The notes under the pieces: generated by a model
What the model saw: the letters and a program-made list of their open reading frames with translations, nothing else
What the model was told of the DNA's origin: nothing
The model's database searches: none
Assembly (NCBI RefSeq): GCF_024626525.1
Contig: NZ_JANJGU010000005.1
Coordinates: forward strand, 62,001-126,000
Origin: Lederbergia panacisoli
GTDB taxonomy: Bacteria; Bacillota; Bacilli; Bacillales; Bacillaceae_C
Direction of reading: 5' to 3'
DNA: 64,000 nt
Part shown: positions 29,001 to 36,304 of the stretch, one piece after another
Layout: each line of letters begins with the position of its first letter
Position numbering within the stretch: the first letter of the stretch is position 1
Program-made: the position numbers and the translations under genes

Positions 29001-29704
29001 AACCAAGAGAGGTCATTCCTACACCAGTATTTAGCGGGTCAAATAAACAGGGAAAACGTTATTCACCGTTTACAACTAATATTGAAAGATTAGTACCGTT
29101 CCGAACGTTAACAGGACGCCAACATTTTTATATCGACCATGAGGTTTTCCTACAGTTTGGAGAAGCATTGCCTGTTTATAAACCAACATTGCCGCCAATG
29201 GTATTTGGCAATAAAGATAAACGGATTGTAGGTCAGAAGGACGATTTAATTTTACGCTACTTAACTCCGCATGGAAAATGGAATATTCATAGTACGTATC
29301 AAGATAATTTGCACATGCTTACGCTCTTCCGCGGCGGTCCAACTGTTTGGATTAGTAATGTGGATGCCGATGCCCATGGCATTGATGATAATGATTGGTT
29401 AGAAGTATATAACCGTAATGGCGTCGTAACTGCTAGAGCTGTTGTCAGTCACAGAATGCCTCAAGGGACGATGTTTATGTATCATGCTCAAGACAAACAT
29501 ATTAATGTTCCTGGTTCTGAGATTACAGATCAACGTGGTGGAAGTCATAATGCGCCTACACGCATCCATATGAAACCAACCCAAATGATTGGCGGATACG
29601 CGCAATTAAGTTATGGATTTAACTATTACGGACCAATTGGAAATCAACGCGATGAATATGTGGCTGTACGTAAAATGAAAGAGGTGAACTGGCTTGAAGA
29701 TTAA
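26030..29704 (+). CDS. narG: Respiratory nitrate reductase alpha subunit
   Basis: 1224 residues, molybdo-bis-MGD catalytic subunit reducing nitrate to nitrite at the cytoplasmic face of the membrane. The N-terminal Fe-S site shows His48, Cys52, Cys56 and Cys91 (HGVNCTGSC ... EPRGC), each one below the E. coli number. MGD-binding motifs are seen through the middle and C-terminus. ATG 26030 was chosen over GTG 26018, which overlaps the AAGGAG ribosome site. First gene of narGHJI; overlaps narH by 11 bases. Full family length. Confidence 0.97.
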   Translation: MKGKFGLRFFKPTERYSGNWSLLEEKSRDWENMYRQRWSHDKVVRTTHGVNCTGSCSWKVFVKNGIITWENQQIDYPSCGPDMPEFEPRGCPRGASFSWYEYSPLRVKYPYMRGRLWRLWKSALHHHKSPVDAWASIVEDSEKANSYKQARGKGGHVRVSWEDALELISAQLIYTIRKHGPDRIAGFTPIPAMSMLSYASGSRFISLLGGEMLSFYDWYADLPPASPQIWGEQTDVPESSDWYNAGYLIMWGSNVPLTRTPDAHFMTEVRYKGTKVVSVAPDHAESVKFADNWLAPHPGTDAAIAQAMTHVILDEFYIKRQEPMFINYAKQFTDLPFLIMLDKHEDDYKAGRFLRASDLGEVTENAEWKPVIYDEISEQIIVPNGTMGQRWEEEKNWNLILENEDGSKINPAMTVEGSDSQWKKIIFPYFKNQENGTFMRDIPVKEITLADGKTCFAATVYDLMLSQYGINRANSKFAAKGYDDEESFYTPAWQEKVTGVKASIVTQVAREFAQNAIDTEGRSMIIMGAGINHWFNSDTIYRSILNLVILTASQGVNGGGWAHYVGQEKVRPIEGWSSVAFAKDWQKGARQQNATSFFYFATDQWKYEESGTESLKSPTGSSLRYKHPADYNVLAARLGWLPSYPQFNKNSLLFAEDAVKKGKTSDDEIVKEAYDQVVSGKVEFAVEDPDASENFPRTLFVWRSNLISSSAKGQEYFMKHLLGASDGLLATPNEEEKPEEIKWREEVKGKLDLLVALDFRMTATPMYADIVLPAATWYEKHDISSTDMHPFVHPFNPAVDPLWESRSDWDIYRELAKVFSKMAETEMPGVYKDLLTTPLAHDSKGEISQPFGHVKDWKKGEITPELGRTMPNFTIINRDYTQIYNKYISLGPLLSEGKVGAHGVSFPVAEEYEDLKKINEIHIDESIKNGLPKLHTAREAINAVLHLSSATNGRVSQKAYESLEKDTGVPLIDISQDRAAEKITFASITAQPREVIPTPVFSGSNKQGKRYSPFTTNIERLVPFRTLTGRQHFYIDHEVFLQFGEALPVYKPTLPPMVFGNKDKRIVGQKDDLILRYLTPHGKWNIHSTYQDNLHMLTLFRGGPTVWISNVDADAHGIDDNDWLEVYNRNGVVTARAVVSHRMPQGTMFMYHAQDKHINVPGSEITDQRGGSHNAPTRIHMKPTQMIGGYAQLSYGFNYYGPIGNQRDEYVAVRKMKEVNWLED

Positions 29705-31229
29705 GGCACAAATTGCAATGGTTATGAACTTAGATAAATGTATTGGCTGCCATACATGCAGTGTCACATGTAAGAGTACTTGGACAAATCGTCCAGGTGC
29801 AGAATATATGTGGTTTAATAACGTTGAAACAAAACCAGGGATTGGTTATCCGAAACGATGGGAAGACCAAGAACTTTATAAAGGCGGCTGGCAATTACGT
29901 AATGGGAAACTCGAACTACGTTCGGGTAATAAACTATCAAAAGTGGCCCTAGGTAAAATCTTTTACAACCCTGATATGCCAGCAATGAAAGATTACTATG
30001 AACCTTGGACATATGACTATGAAGTACTGACCAATTCACCCGAGAAAAAGAATACTCCGGTAGCGCGGCCTAAATCCGTGATTACAGGTGAATATATGAA
30101 TCTCGATTGGGGTCCGAACTGGGAGGATGACTTAGCAGGGGCGCATATTACAGGACCAATGGATCCAAACATTGAAAAAATTGAAGAAGAGATTAAATTC
30201 AACTTTGAACAATCTTTCATGATGTATTTACCACGGCTTTGTGAACATTGTTTGAATCCAAGCTGTGTGGCATCATGCCCATCTGGTGCGATGTACAAAC
30301 GTGATGAAGACGGAATTGTGTTGGTTGACCAAGAAGCATGCCGTGGCTGGCGCTACTGTATGACGGGATGCCCATACAAAAAAGTATATTTTAACTGGAA
30401 AACGAATAAAGCAGAAAAATGTACGTTTTGCTATCCAAGAATTGAAGCTGGATTACCTACAGTTTGTTCAGAGACATGTACAGGACGGATTCGTTATTTA
30501 GGTGTGTTATTGTATGACGCGGATCGCGTGCTCGAAGTAGCTGCAACACCGGATGAAAAAGATCTATATGAAGCACAGTGTGGATTATTTCTAGATCCGC
30601 ATGATCCAGAAATCATTCGCCAAGCACGAAAAGATGGGATTGCAGTGGAGTGGATTGAAGCAGCACAAAATTCCCCAGTATATAAACTGGCGATCGAATA
30701 TCGTTTAGCTTTCCCGCTTCATCCGGAATATCGGACATTGCCAATGGTATGGTATGTTCCGCCATTAAGTCCAATCATGAACTATTTTGAAGGGAAAGAT
30801 TCTATTAAAAATCCTGATATGATTTTCCCTGCAATTGAAGAAATGCGGACACCAATTCAATACTTAGCGAATTTATTGACGGCTGGAGATACTAAGACAG
30901 TAAAAGAAGCATTGCAACGAATGGCGATGATGCGTTCTTATATGCGTGCCATTTCTTCCGGAAAAGAGTTTGATGAAAGCAGACTGGAACGTGTTGGTTT
31001 AACCGCTAACCAAACTTTGCAAATGTATCGCCTCTTAGCGATTGCTAAATATGAAGATCGTTTTGTTGTACCGACCTCACATCGTGAAGGGTATACAGAT
31101 CCATATCGCGCTCAAGGTTTAACAGGATTTGAGGATGGCTGTGACGGCTGTGGCCCACAAGTTGTTCCAACAAAATCTGGGAAAGAATTATATGAAGAAA
31201 ACTTTTATGGGGGGATCTGGCGTGATTGA
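29694..31229 (+). CDS. narH: Respiratory nitrate reductase beta subunit
   Basis: 511 residues, electron-transfer subunit with four Fe-S clusters. Ligand groups: CIGCHTCSVTC near 16, CEHCLNPSCVASC near 183, CRGWRYCMTGC near 216, and CTFCYPR..CSETC near 243. The Trp in CRGWRYC replaces a Cys, the known signature of the NarH [3Fe-4S] cluster. It passes electrons from the NarI hemes to NarG. Start is TTG 29694 inside the end of narG, with GAGGTGA upstream, implying coupled translation. Confidence 0.97.
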   Translation: MKIKAQIAMVMNLDKCIGCHTCSVTCKSTWTNRPGAEYMWFNNVETKPGIGYPKRWEDQELYKGGWQLRNGKLELRSGNKLSKVALGKIFYNPDMPAMKDYYEPWTYDYEVLTNSPEKKNTPVARPKSVITGEYMNLDWGPNWEDDLAGAHITGPMDPNIEKIEEEIKFNFEQSFMMYLPRLCEHCLNPSCVASCPSGAMYKRDEDGIVLVDQEACRGWRYCMTGCPYKKVYFNWKTNKAEKCTFCYPRIEAGLPTVCSETCTGRIRYLGVLLYDADRVLEVAATPDEKDLYEAQCGLFLDPHDPEIIRQARKDGIAVEWIEAAQNSPVYKLAIEYRLAFPLHPEYRTLPMVWYVPPLSPIMNYFEGKDSIKNPDMIFPAIEEMRTPIQYLANLLTAGDTKTVKEALQRMAMMRSYMRAISSGKEFDESRLERVGLTANQTLQMYRLLAIAKYEDRFVVPTSHREGYTDPYRAQGLTGFEDGCDGCGPQVVPTKSGKELYEENFYGGIWRD

Positions 31230-31782
31230 TCTCAACCAGTTGCATAATCATAAACCATTATTTGGGTTTATAGCGCAAGTCTTATCATACCCGGAAAAAA
31301 GAACATTTCATCCAAATATGCTAGAAGGAATCGTTTCCCCTTCTAGCCCATCATACGAATATATTTTGAAATTCTGGGAATTGGTCCATGAATACAGCCT
31401 AGAGAAACTGGAAGAATTGTATGTACAGACCTTTGATTTTCAAAAGAAATCAACGTTGTATATGACATTCGTGAAATTTGAAGATAGTAAAGAACGCGGT
31501 CAAATGTTAGCCCGTTTGAAAGTATTGTATGAAATGTATGGTCTGGAAATGCCTAATGGTGAACTATCTGACTACCTTCCATTAATTTGTGAATTTATTT
31601 ATGCTGCAGATTGGCTAGGTGATCCTCGTTCAGAAGAAAGCTTTAACATTTTGCTCGCAGTTCTAGAAGATGGGACATACCATTTATTAAATGCGCTTGA
31701 GGAATTTCAAAGCCCATATGCGCCTTTAATAAAAGGATTGCGGGAAACCGTTAAATTTTGCATAGTGAAGGAGGCGCCATAA
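31222..31782 (+). CDS. narJ: Nitrate reductase assembly chaperone
   Basis: 186 residues, NarJ/TorD-type all-helical chaperone that holds NarG during molybdenum-cofactor insertion; not part of the final enzyme. Typical opening FGFIAQVLSYPEKRTF and a central FVKFEDSKERGQMLARL resembling the family's Y-E-x-D-x-x-R-G motif. Start GTG 31222 behind GGGGGGATCT, overlapping narH by 8 bases. The much longer upstream in-frame reading lies wholly within narH and is rejected. narI follows after one base. Confidence 0.93.
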   Translation: MIDLNQLHNHKPLFGFIAQVLSYPEKRTFHPNMLEGIVSPSSPSYEYILKFWELVHEYSLEKLEELYVQTFDFQKKSTLYMTFVKFEDSKERGQMLARLKVLYEMYGLEMPNGELSDYLPLICEFIYAADWLGDPRSEESFNILLAVLEDGTYHLLNALEEFQSPYAPLIKGLRETVKFCIVKEAP

Positions 31783-31783
31783 G

Positions 31784-32464
31784 ATGGCAGATCAATTTTT
31801 GTGGGTTATTTTTCCGTATATTTGTATCGCTGTCTTTATTGTCGGGCATATTTTTCGCTATCGAAACGATCAATTCAACTGGACAGCAAAATCAAGTGAA
31901 TTTATTGAAAAAAAGCAGTTAATGATAGGCAGCCTTCTTTTTCATATTGGAATAATTCCAGTTATTTTTGGACATATTTCAGGTCTTGGAATCCCAAAAG
32001 AATGGATGCATGCAATGGGAGTAAATGATCATTTATATCATATGGGTGCGGTTTATATCGGTGGGTTCTTTGGAATCGTCACCTTAGTAGGAATGCTGAT
32101 TTTAACGGCCCGCAGATTTACGATAAAGAGTGTCAGGCGCCTAAGTTCTTTATCAGATTTAATCGTAAATTTCTTGCTATTGCTCATTATTTGTTTAGGT
32201 ATGTATGCCACACTTGTTACAAATGCTGTTCAGCCAGATTTTGATTACAGAAGCTCAATTTCTATTTGGTTCAGAGATTTATTAACATTTCATCCTGATC
32301 CAGCATTAATGAGCAGCGTACCATTATCGTTTAAATTTCATATTTTGTCAGGGTTTTTAATCTTCGCATTTTGGCCATTTACTCGACTTGTACATGTTTG
32401 GAGTGTACCATTAAATTACGTGGGAAGAAGTTATATTTTGTATAGGAAAAATCGTACCTTTTAG
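31784..32464 (+). CDS. narI: Respiratory nitrate reductase gamma subunit (cytochrome b)
   Basis: 226 residues with five membrane segments. It oxidises menaquinol and carries two b hemes. Histidine ligands are all present: His54 and His64 in the second helix region, His186 and His204 in the last. These are within two residues of the E. coli positions 56, 66, 187 and 205. The ribosome site GAAGGAGG lies inside the narJ end. Last gene before a strong intercistronic hairpin. Confidence 0.96.
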   Translation: MADQFLWVIFPYICIAVFIVGHIFRYRNDQFNWTAKSSEFIEKKQLMIGSLLFHIGIIPVIFGHISGLGIPKEWMHAMGVNDHLYHMGAVYIGGFFGIVTLVGMLILTARRFTIKSVRRLSSLSDLIVNFLLLLIICLGMYATLVTNAVQPDFDYRSSISIWFRDLLTFHPDPALMSSVPLSFKFHILSGFLIFAFWPFTRLVHVWSVPLNYVGRSYILYRKNRTF

Positions 32465-32466
32465 AC

Positions 32467-32497
32467 AAATAAAGAAGACTTTATGTCTTCTTTATTT
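32467..32497 (+). terminator. Intercistronic hairpin between narI and nreA
   Basis: Perfect 13-bp stem AAATAAAGAAGAC/GTCTTCTTTATTT with a five-base loop, three bases after the narI stop. T-rich 3' arm but no pure T-run; likely a partial terminator or RNA-stabilising structure that lowers nreA output. Confidence 0.65.
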
Positions 32498-32527
32498 ATA
32501 AAAGTGCATAGAAAGGAAAACGTTTTG

Positions 32528-32986
32528 ATGGAAAAACCGGATTACCAAAAACTAATCGATACATTACGAGAGCATTATGGTTTGAATTTTATTTCAGTTG
32601 CCTTCGTTCAGTCTGCACAACTTGATTATGTTCTTAAATGGCAATACGTATCGGGTAATATAAGTAATCGTTATAAACGTGTGGTCTTGCGTTCGGGTAA
32701 AGGTATTGCTGGATTAGTTTTTAAATCAGGTAAGGCGTTGTATATAGATGATGTTTCAGTAGATATTGCCAAAGAAGACTTATTTAATTATCCAATTGTT
32801 ATTTCTGAGGAATTAACGAACCTTGCTGCCTTTCCAATTCATGAAAATCAATCTGAACTTGTAAAAGGGGTTATTTTATTTGGTACTCGTGAAAATAATC
32901 AGATAGAGCGCGAAAATTATAATAAAATTTATCAATCATTTTTAAATGAATATCGGCAAGATGGTTCTTCAGAGGTGATTTTATAA
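32528..32986 (+). CDS. nreA: Nitrate receptor NreA (GAF domain)
   Basis: 152 residues, a lone GAF domain (LRSGKGIAGLVFKSGKALYIDDV, then EELTNLAAFPIHENQSELVKGVILF). Placement before nreB identifies it as NreA. In Staphylococcus carnosus NreA binds nitrate and relieves its inhibition of the kinase NreB. Start ATG 32528 follows GAAAGGAAAACG. An upstream ATG at 32483 lies in the hairpin. Its stop overlaps the nreB start (TAATG). Confidence 0.88.
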   Translation: MEKPDYQKLIDTLREHYGLNFISVAFVQSAQLDYVLKWQYVSGNISNRYKRVVLRSGKGIAGLVFKSGKALYIDDVSVDIAKEDLFNYPIVISEELTNLAAFPIHENQSELVKGVILFGTRENNQIERENYNKIYQSFLNEYRQDGSSEVIL

Positions 32987-34032
32987 TGGAAAGTTCATCT
33001 AAGATGAACTTGGTGCTAAAGCTGTACCAAAATAGTTCAGAACCGATTTTCTTTTTTGATAAAGACAATAAGCTTATTGACATGAATCCTGCCGCAAAAG
33101 AGATTTTGGATCCTAAAGTGCAAAAGAGTTTGCTTTCAAGATTAGATGGCGGGATGTGTTTAGTTTGCCGTGGGTATATGAATGAACACGAAGAAATGAC
33201 GTGCCAAGGTTGCTATATGATGAATCAGCAAAAAGATTTTTCATCCTTTCAAGTTTATTTGGAAACACGTAATAGAGGGATAGTTCCTTATATCGCGAGT
33301 TATCAATTGATTGATAAAGAATCCGGAGTTCATGCATTTATGTTAAGGGATTTAACAAAACAGCTTGAAGTGAAAGATACATTGTATAAAAGTAATTTAA
33401 TGAAAAAAACAATTAATGCCCAGGAAATGGAACGAAAACGAATATCAAGAGAATTACATGATAGCATTGCCCAAGAATTAATTAGTTCATTAGTGGAGCT
33501 TCGTGTATTGAAATATATGAATATATCAGCAGAGGTACGGGATAAAATTTTTCAGACAGAAACATCGATCAATCGCTTATTAGAAGAAGTGCGTAATTTA
33601 TCAGTAGAATTACGACCTGCCCTCTTAGATGATTTAGGTCTCGAAGCCGCATTTCGGACACATTTTAAGTGGTTAGAAAAAAATTATGGCTTGCTTGTAC
33701 ATTTTACCGCAGAAATGGGCGGTACCCGCTTTAATAATGAAGTCGAAACGATCGTCTATCGTATTTGTCAGGAAGCTGTTTTTAATGCGTTGAAATATGC
33801 AAAGGTAGATGAAGTGACAGTAAGATTGTTCCAATCAGAGGAACTTCTTGAATTAATAGTAGAAGACGATGGAGTAGGATTTGACACTAATTCATACGAA
33901 TCGCAAGGCACCGGCATTGGATTGTATGGGATGAGGGAACGCGCTGAGCTGGTTGAAGCTGACATCTCGGTTGACTCTAAAGTAGGAGAAGGAACTGTCG
34001 TTCATTTGAAGATTCCATTATCAAAACTATAG
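32986..34032 (+). CDS. nreB: Oxygen-sensing histidine kinase NreB
   Basis: 348 residues, soluble. The PAS-type sensor domain has Cys58, Cys61, Cys73 and Cys76 in the exact C-x2-C-x11-C-x2-C spacing of staphylococcal NreB, which holds an oxygen-labile [4Fe-4S] cluster. HisKA_3 phosphoacceptor His158 lies in RISRELHDSIAQE. HATPase has EDDGVGFD and GTGIGLYGMRERAEL. Without oxygen the intact cluster drives autophosphorylation and transfer to NreC. Start overlaps the nreA stop by one base. Unusually, nreC does not follow directly. Confidence 0.95.
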   Translation: MESSSKMNLVLKLYQNSSEPIFFFDKDNKLIDMNPAAKEILDPKVQKSLLSRLDGGMCLVCRGYMNEHEEMTCQGCYMMNQQKDFSSFQVYLETRNRGIVPYIASYQLIDKESGVHAFMLRDLTKQLEVKDTLYKSNLMKKTINAQEMERKRISRELHDSIAQELISSLVELRVLKYMNISAEVRDKIFQTETSINRLLEEVRNLSVELRPALLDDLGLEAAFRTHFKWLEKNYGLLVHFTAEMGGTRFNNEVETIVYRICQEAVFNALKYAKVDEVTVRLFQSEELLELIVEDDGVGFDTNSYESQGTGIGLYGMRERAELVEADISVDSKVGEGTVVHLKIPLSKL

Positions 34033-34175
34033 ATGCTTTCGGAATTTCGAGATGTAAATTTGTTGAATTTCCAAAAGCTTTATTGGAGATTTGGTATTCG
34101 TTTTCAAAACCTTTTCAAAAGGACATGCAAAGAAGTGTCACATATTTATTTTTTTGCTTACTGAGATAGTGCCTG

Positions 34176-34301
34176 GTTGATTTCCGCTACAGTTGCTCGC
34201 TTTCCGCGGGGCGAGCGGTGAGCCTCCTCGGCGTAAACGCCTGTGGGGTCTCACCTGTCCCGCTGGTCCCGCAGGAGTCTCGCACTTTCGCTACAATCAA
34301 C
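34176..34301 (+). repeat. Interspersed repeat, copy A
   Basis: 126 bp, GC-rich, bounded by GTTGATTTCCGC and GCTACAATCAAC. Internal core GGTGAGCCTCCTCGGCG ... GGGGTCTCACCTGTC can fold on itself. Same family and opposite orientation to the copy at 34724. Confidence 0.85.
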
Positions 34302-34723
34302 CTCCAACAGAATTTGTTTTAAAAGCAATACTCCCATGGAAAAGATCATTTAAAAAGATATAGGCATTGAAGGAGAAAATATGAACTTAAAGGAACAACA
34401 GTTCATTTTTTAGATAAGCATACCAAGCGCCTATGGCTTTAACATATCACGATGGCGTAAGCCCTTATATACTACATTTTTGTATACCGATACTAACCAG
34501 ATTCTAAGTATAGATCGATTTTTTCCAGTTTGTTTGTACGTTCTACCGACGTTCGTCACTCGCCTATTTTGTGATTTATAAAACTATTTGATTTCGTTTT
34601 AAGTTAAGTAGTGTTTCATTATAAAATAACGAACATAAGCATTTTACGGAAATCGAATGAAAAGGAAGGGATTCTGGACTAGAGTAAGATCAGTGTCCTT
34701 ACTATGAGCAAAAGAATATCTCA

Positions 34724-34852
34724 GTTGATCTACGTTCCAGGCGGCGACTCCTGGGGGATTAGCGTGACAGGTGAGACCCCGCAGGGCGCGAAGCGACCGA
34801 GGAGGCTCACCGCACGCCCCCCGGAAAGCGTCCGCCTGGAACGGAAATCAAC
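34724..34852 (-). repeat. Interspersed repeat, copy B (inverted)
   Basis: 129 bp; its reverse complement aligns with copy A end to end, sharing GCGGTGAGCCTCCTCGG and GGGGTCTCACCTGTC. The outer arms differ (TTCCAGGCGG type instead of CTACAGTTGC type). The pair brackets ~420 bases of DNA. Confidence 0.85.
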
Positions 34853-34898
34853 GGGTGGATGGCTCTTACGTTGTATTTTGATTATTTCTCGTTCAATA

Positions 34899-34928
34899 TT
34901 GAATGGGCAATTCTATTTATAGTAAAAT
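34899..34928 (+). promoter_or_regulatory. Possible promoter for nreC
   Basis: TTGAAT, 18 bases, TAAAAT, ending 31 bases before the nreC start and just outside repeat copy B. It would let nreC be read on its own. Confidence 0.45.
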
Positions 34929-34958
34929 ATTCCCCTTATAGTGGAAGGAGTGAAAAAC

Positions 34959-35606
34959 TTGAAAATCGTGATTGCAGATGACCACGCAGTAGTACGAAGC
35001 GGCTTCTCAATGATTATTAATATGCAAAATGATATGGAAGTTGTAGGAACAGCAGCGGATGGTATTGAAGCCCATCGCCAAGTGGCAAAATACGAGCCTG
35101 ATATTTTACTGCTGGATCTAAGTATGCCTCCAGGTGAAAGTGGCTTAATCGCTGTTGGAAAAATTAGCGAAGATTTCCCAAATACGAAAATCATTATCCT
35201 AACAATGTACGATGATGAAGAATATTTATTCCATTCATTAAAAAATGGTGCATCTGGCTATGTACTTAAAAACTCACCTGATGAAGAGTTATTAAAAGCC
35301 ATTCGCATCGTGTACAACGGTGGAACATATATACATCCAACAATGGCGACTTCTTTAGTACGTGAGTTTATTAAGCGGGATCAGGATATTGTTGAGAATG
35401 ATCCATATAAAATATTGACTAAAAGAGAACTTGAAATTTTACCATTAGTTGCTAAAGGGTATGGAAACAAGGAAATTGCTGAAATGCTATATGTCTCTGT
35501 AAAAACGGTAGAAGCTCATAAAGCAAAAATCATGGAGAAATTACATTTGAAAAATCGTCCGGAATTAGTTGAATATGCTTTGAAAAAGAAATTACTAGAT
35601 TTTTAA
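34959..35606 (+). CDS. nreC: Response regulator NreC
   Basis: 215 residues, NarL/FixJ type. Receiver domain [16 protein letters not shown] with acidic pair Asp8/Asp9 and phospho-Asp in [13 protein letters not shown] near 53; LuxR-type helix-turn-helix [21 protein letters not shown] near 155-180. Very close to staphylococcal NreC by remembered sequence. When phosphorylated by NreB it activates narG, nir and narK promoters. Start TTG 34959 chosen for AAGGAG 8 bases upstream; it gives the canonical N-terminus. Hemerythrin gene follows closely. Confidence 0.95.
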   Translation: MKIVIADDHAVVRSGFSMIINMQNDMEVVGTAADGIEAHRQVAKYEPDILLLDLSMPPGESGLIAVGKISEDFPNTKIIILTMYDDEEYLFHSLKNGASGYVLKNSPDEELLKAIRIVYNGGTYIHPTMATSLVREFIKRDQDIVENDPYKILTKRELEILPLVAKGYGNKEIAEMLYVSVKTVEAHKAKIMEKLHLKNRPELVEYALKKKLLDF

Positions 35607-35618
35607 AAGGAGATGCCG

Positions 35619-36143
35619 ATGGAGTCTACAACATTTCGATTTAAAGATGCTTCTATGCGAATTCTAGAAAATGAGCACTTATATTTAACTCATTTGATGA
35701 ATGAATGGCACTCAATTGTCTTAAATTTTGAAAATGGAAAATATACAAAAGATGAAGGCCTAGCCGCAATCAAACAGCTTAGGAAATTATTGATAGAATT
35801 TATTGATCCGTGGAAAAACCATTCCGAGAAAGAAGAACAATACTTTTTCCCGTTATTAGGTCTATATATTGGGAAGGAACAAGGTCCGATTGTAACAATA
35901 GAAGCAGAACATGATGAAATCGATGGTTATATCGGTCATTTTTTACATCATACACTACATGGGACCTCCGAGATGACGCTGGAGGATATGACAAATGTGG
36001 TAAAAGATGCTGGAGAGGCTTATGAAGTACTTATGGTTCATTTTGTAAAAGAGGAAAGTGTGTTATTTCCGATGACGGATAGGGTTATGAAAGCAGTCGA
36101 TCAAAAGAAGTTAACGGAACAATTAAATACAAAAATCATTTAA
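35619..36143 (+). CDS. Hemerythrin-like di-iron protein 1
   Basis: 174 residues, HHE-type four-helix bundle. Candidate iron ligands: His in LENEHLYLTHLMNEWH near 19-30, HSEKEEQ near 64-69, EAEHDEIDGYIGHFLHH near 96-109, and HFVKEES near 140-146. Family members bind oxygen or NO, or help repair Fe-S centres. Its place 12 bases after nreC suggests co-transcription and a job in oxygen/NO handling around nitrate respiration (inferred). ATG 35619 sits 6 bases after AAGGAG. Confidence 0.8.
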   Translation: MESTTFRFKDASMRILENEHLYLTHLMNEWHSIVLNFENGKYTKDEGLAAIKQLRKLLIEFIDPWKNHSEKEEQYFFPLLGLYIGKEQGPIVTIEAEHDEIDGYIGHFLHHTLHGTSEMTLEDMTNVVKDAGEAYEVLMVHFVKEESVLFPMTDRVMKAVDQKKLTEQLNTKII

Positions 36144-36197
36144 CGGACTTTCCTAATTGGCAAGTCTTTTTTTACTTTTGATCATTGCTTCACAATA

Positions 36198-36233
36198 TAG
36201 GGAATCCCCTCTGGAAATCAGGGATGTTCCCTA
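36198..36233 (+). promoter_or_regulatory. Putative NreC binding-site pair upstream of narK
   Basis: TAGGG-N4-CCCTC (36198-36211) and CAGGG-N5-CCCTA (36219-36233), centres ~21 bases apart. The same arrangement is seen before narG. A TATAAA -10-like element follows near 36270. Confidence 0.6.
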
Positions 36234-36304
36234 TTACCCGGAAGCTGCCTCACCTTTAAAATAAATGTATAAAGAAACGATTTCGAAAAAGAAGGGTGAG
36301 GAAC

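Larger units (their letters stand above)
34033..34958 (+). other. Non-coding gap splitting nreB from nreC
   Basis: 926 bases. It contains a weak hairpin after nreB (CTTTCGGAATTTC / GAATTTCCAAAAG near 34035-34073) and two inverted copies of one repeat family (34176 and 34724). A ten-codon frame at 34381 has a good AAGGAGAAAAT ribosome site but no recognisable relatives. A promoter-like pair precedes nreC. A 55-codon open stretch at 34417-34583 has no start and no recognisable product. I see no real gene. Confidence 0.7.

Noticed and set aside
31129-31221. N-terminal extension of narJ
   Set aside because: Lies entirely in narH. The proper GTG start with a strong ribosome site is at 31222.
34417-34583. 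55-codon open stretch between the repeats
   Set aside because: No start codon or ribosome site, no recognisable protein pattern; likely chance.
34704-34922. 72-codon frame
   Set aside because: Runs through interspersed repeat copy B and has no family resemblance; a by-product of GC-rich repeat DNA.
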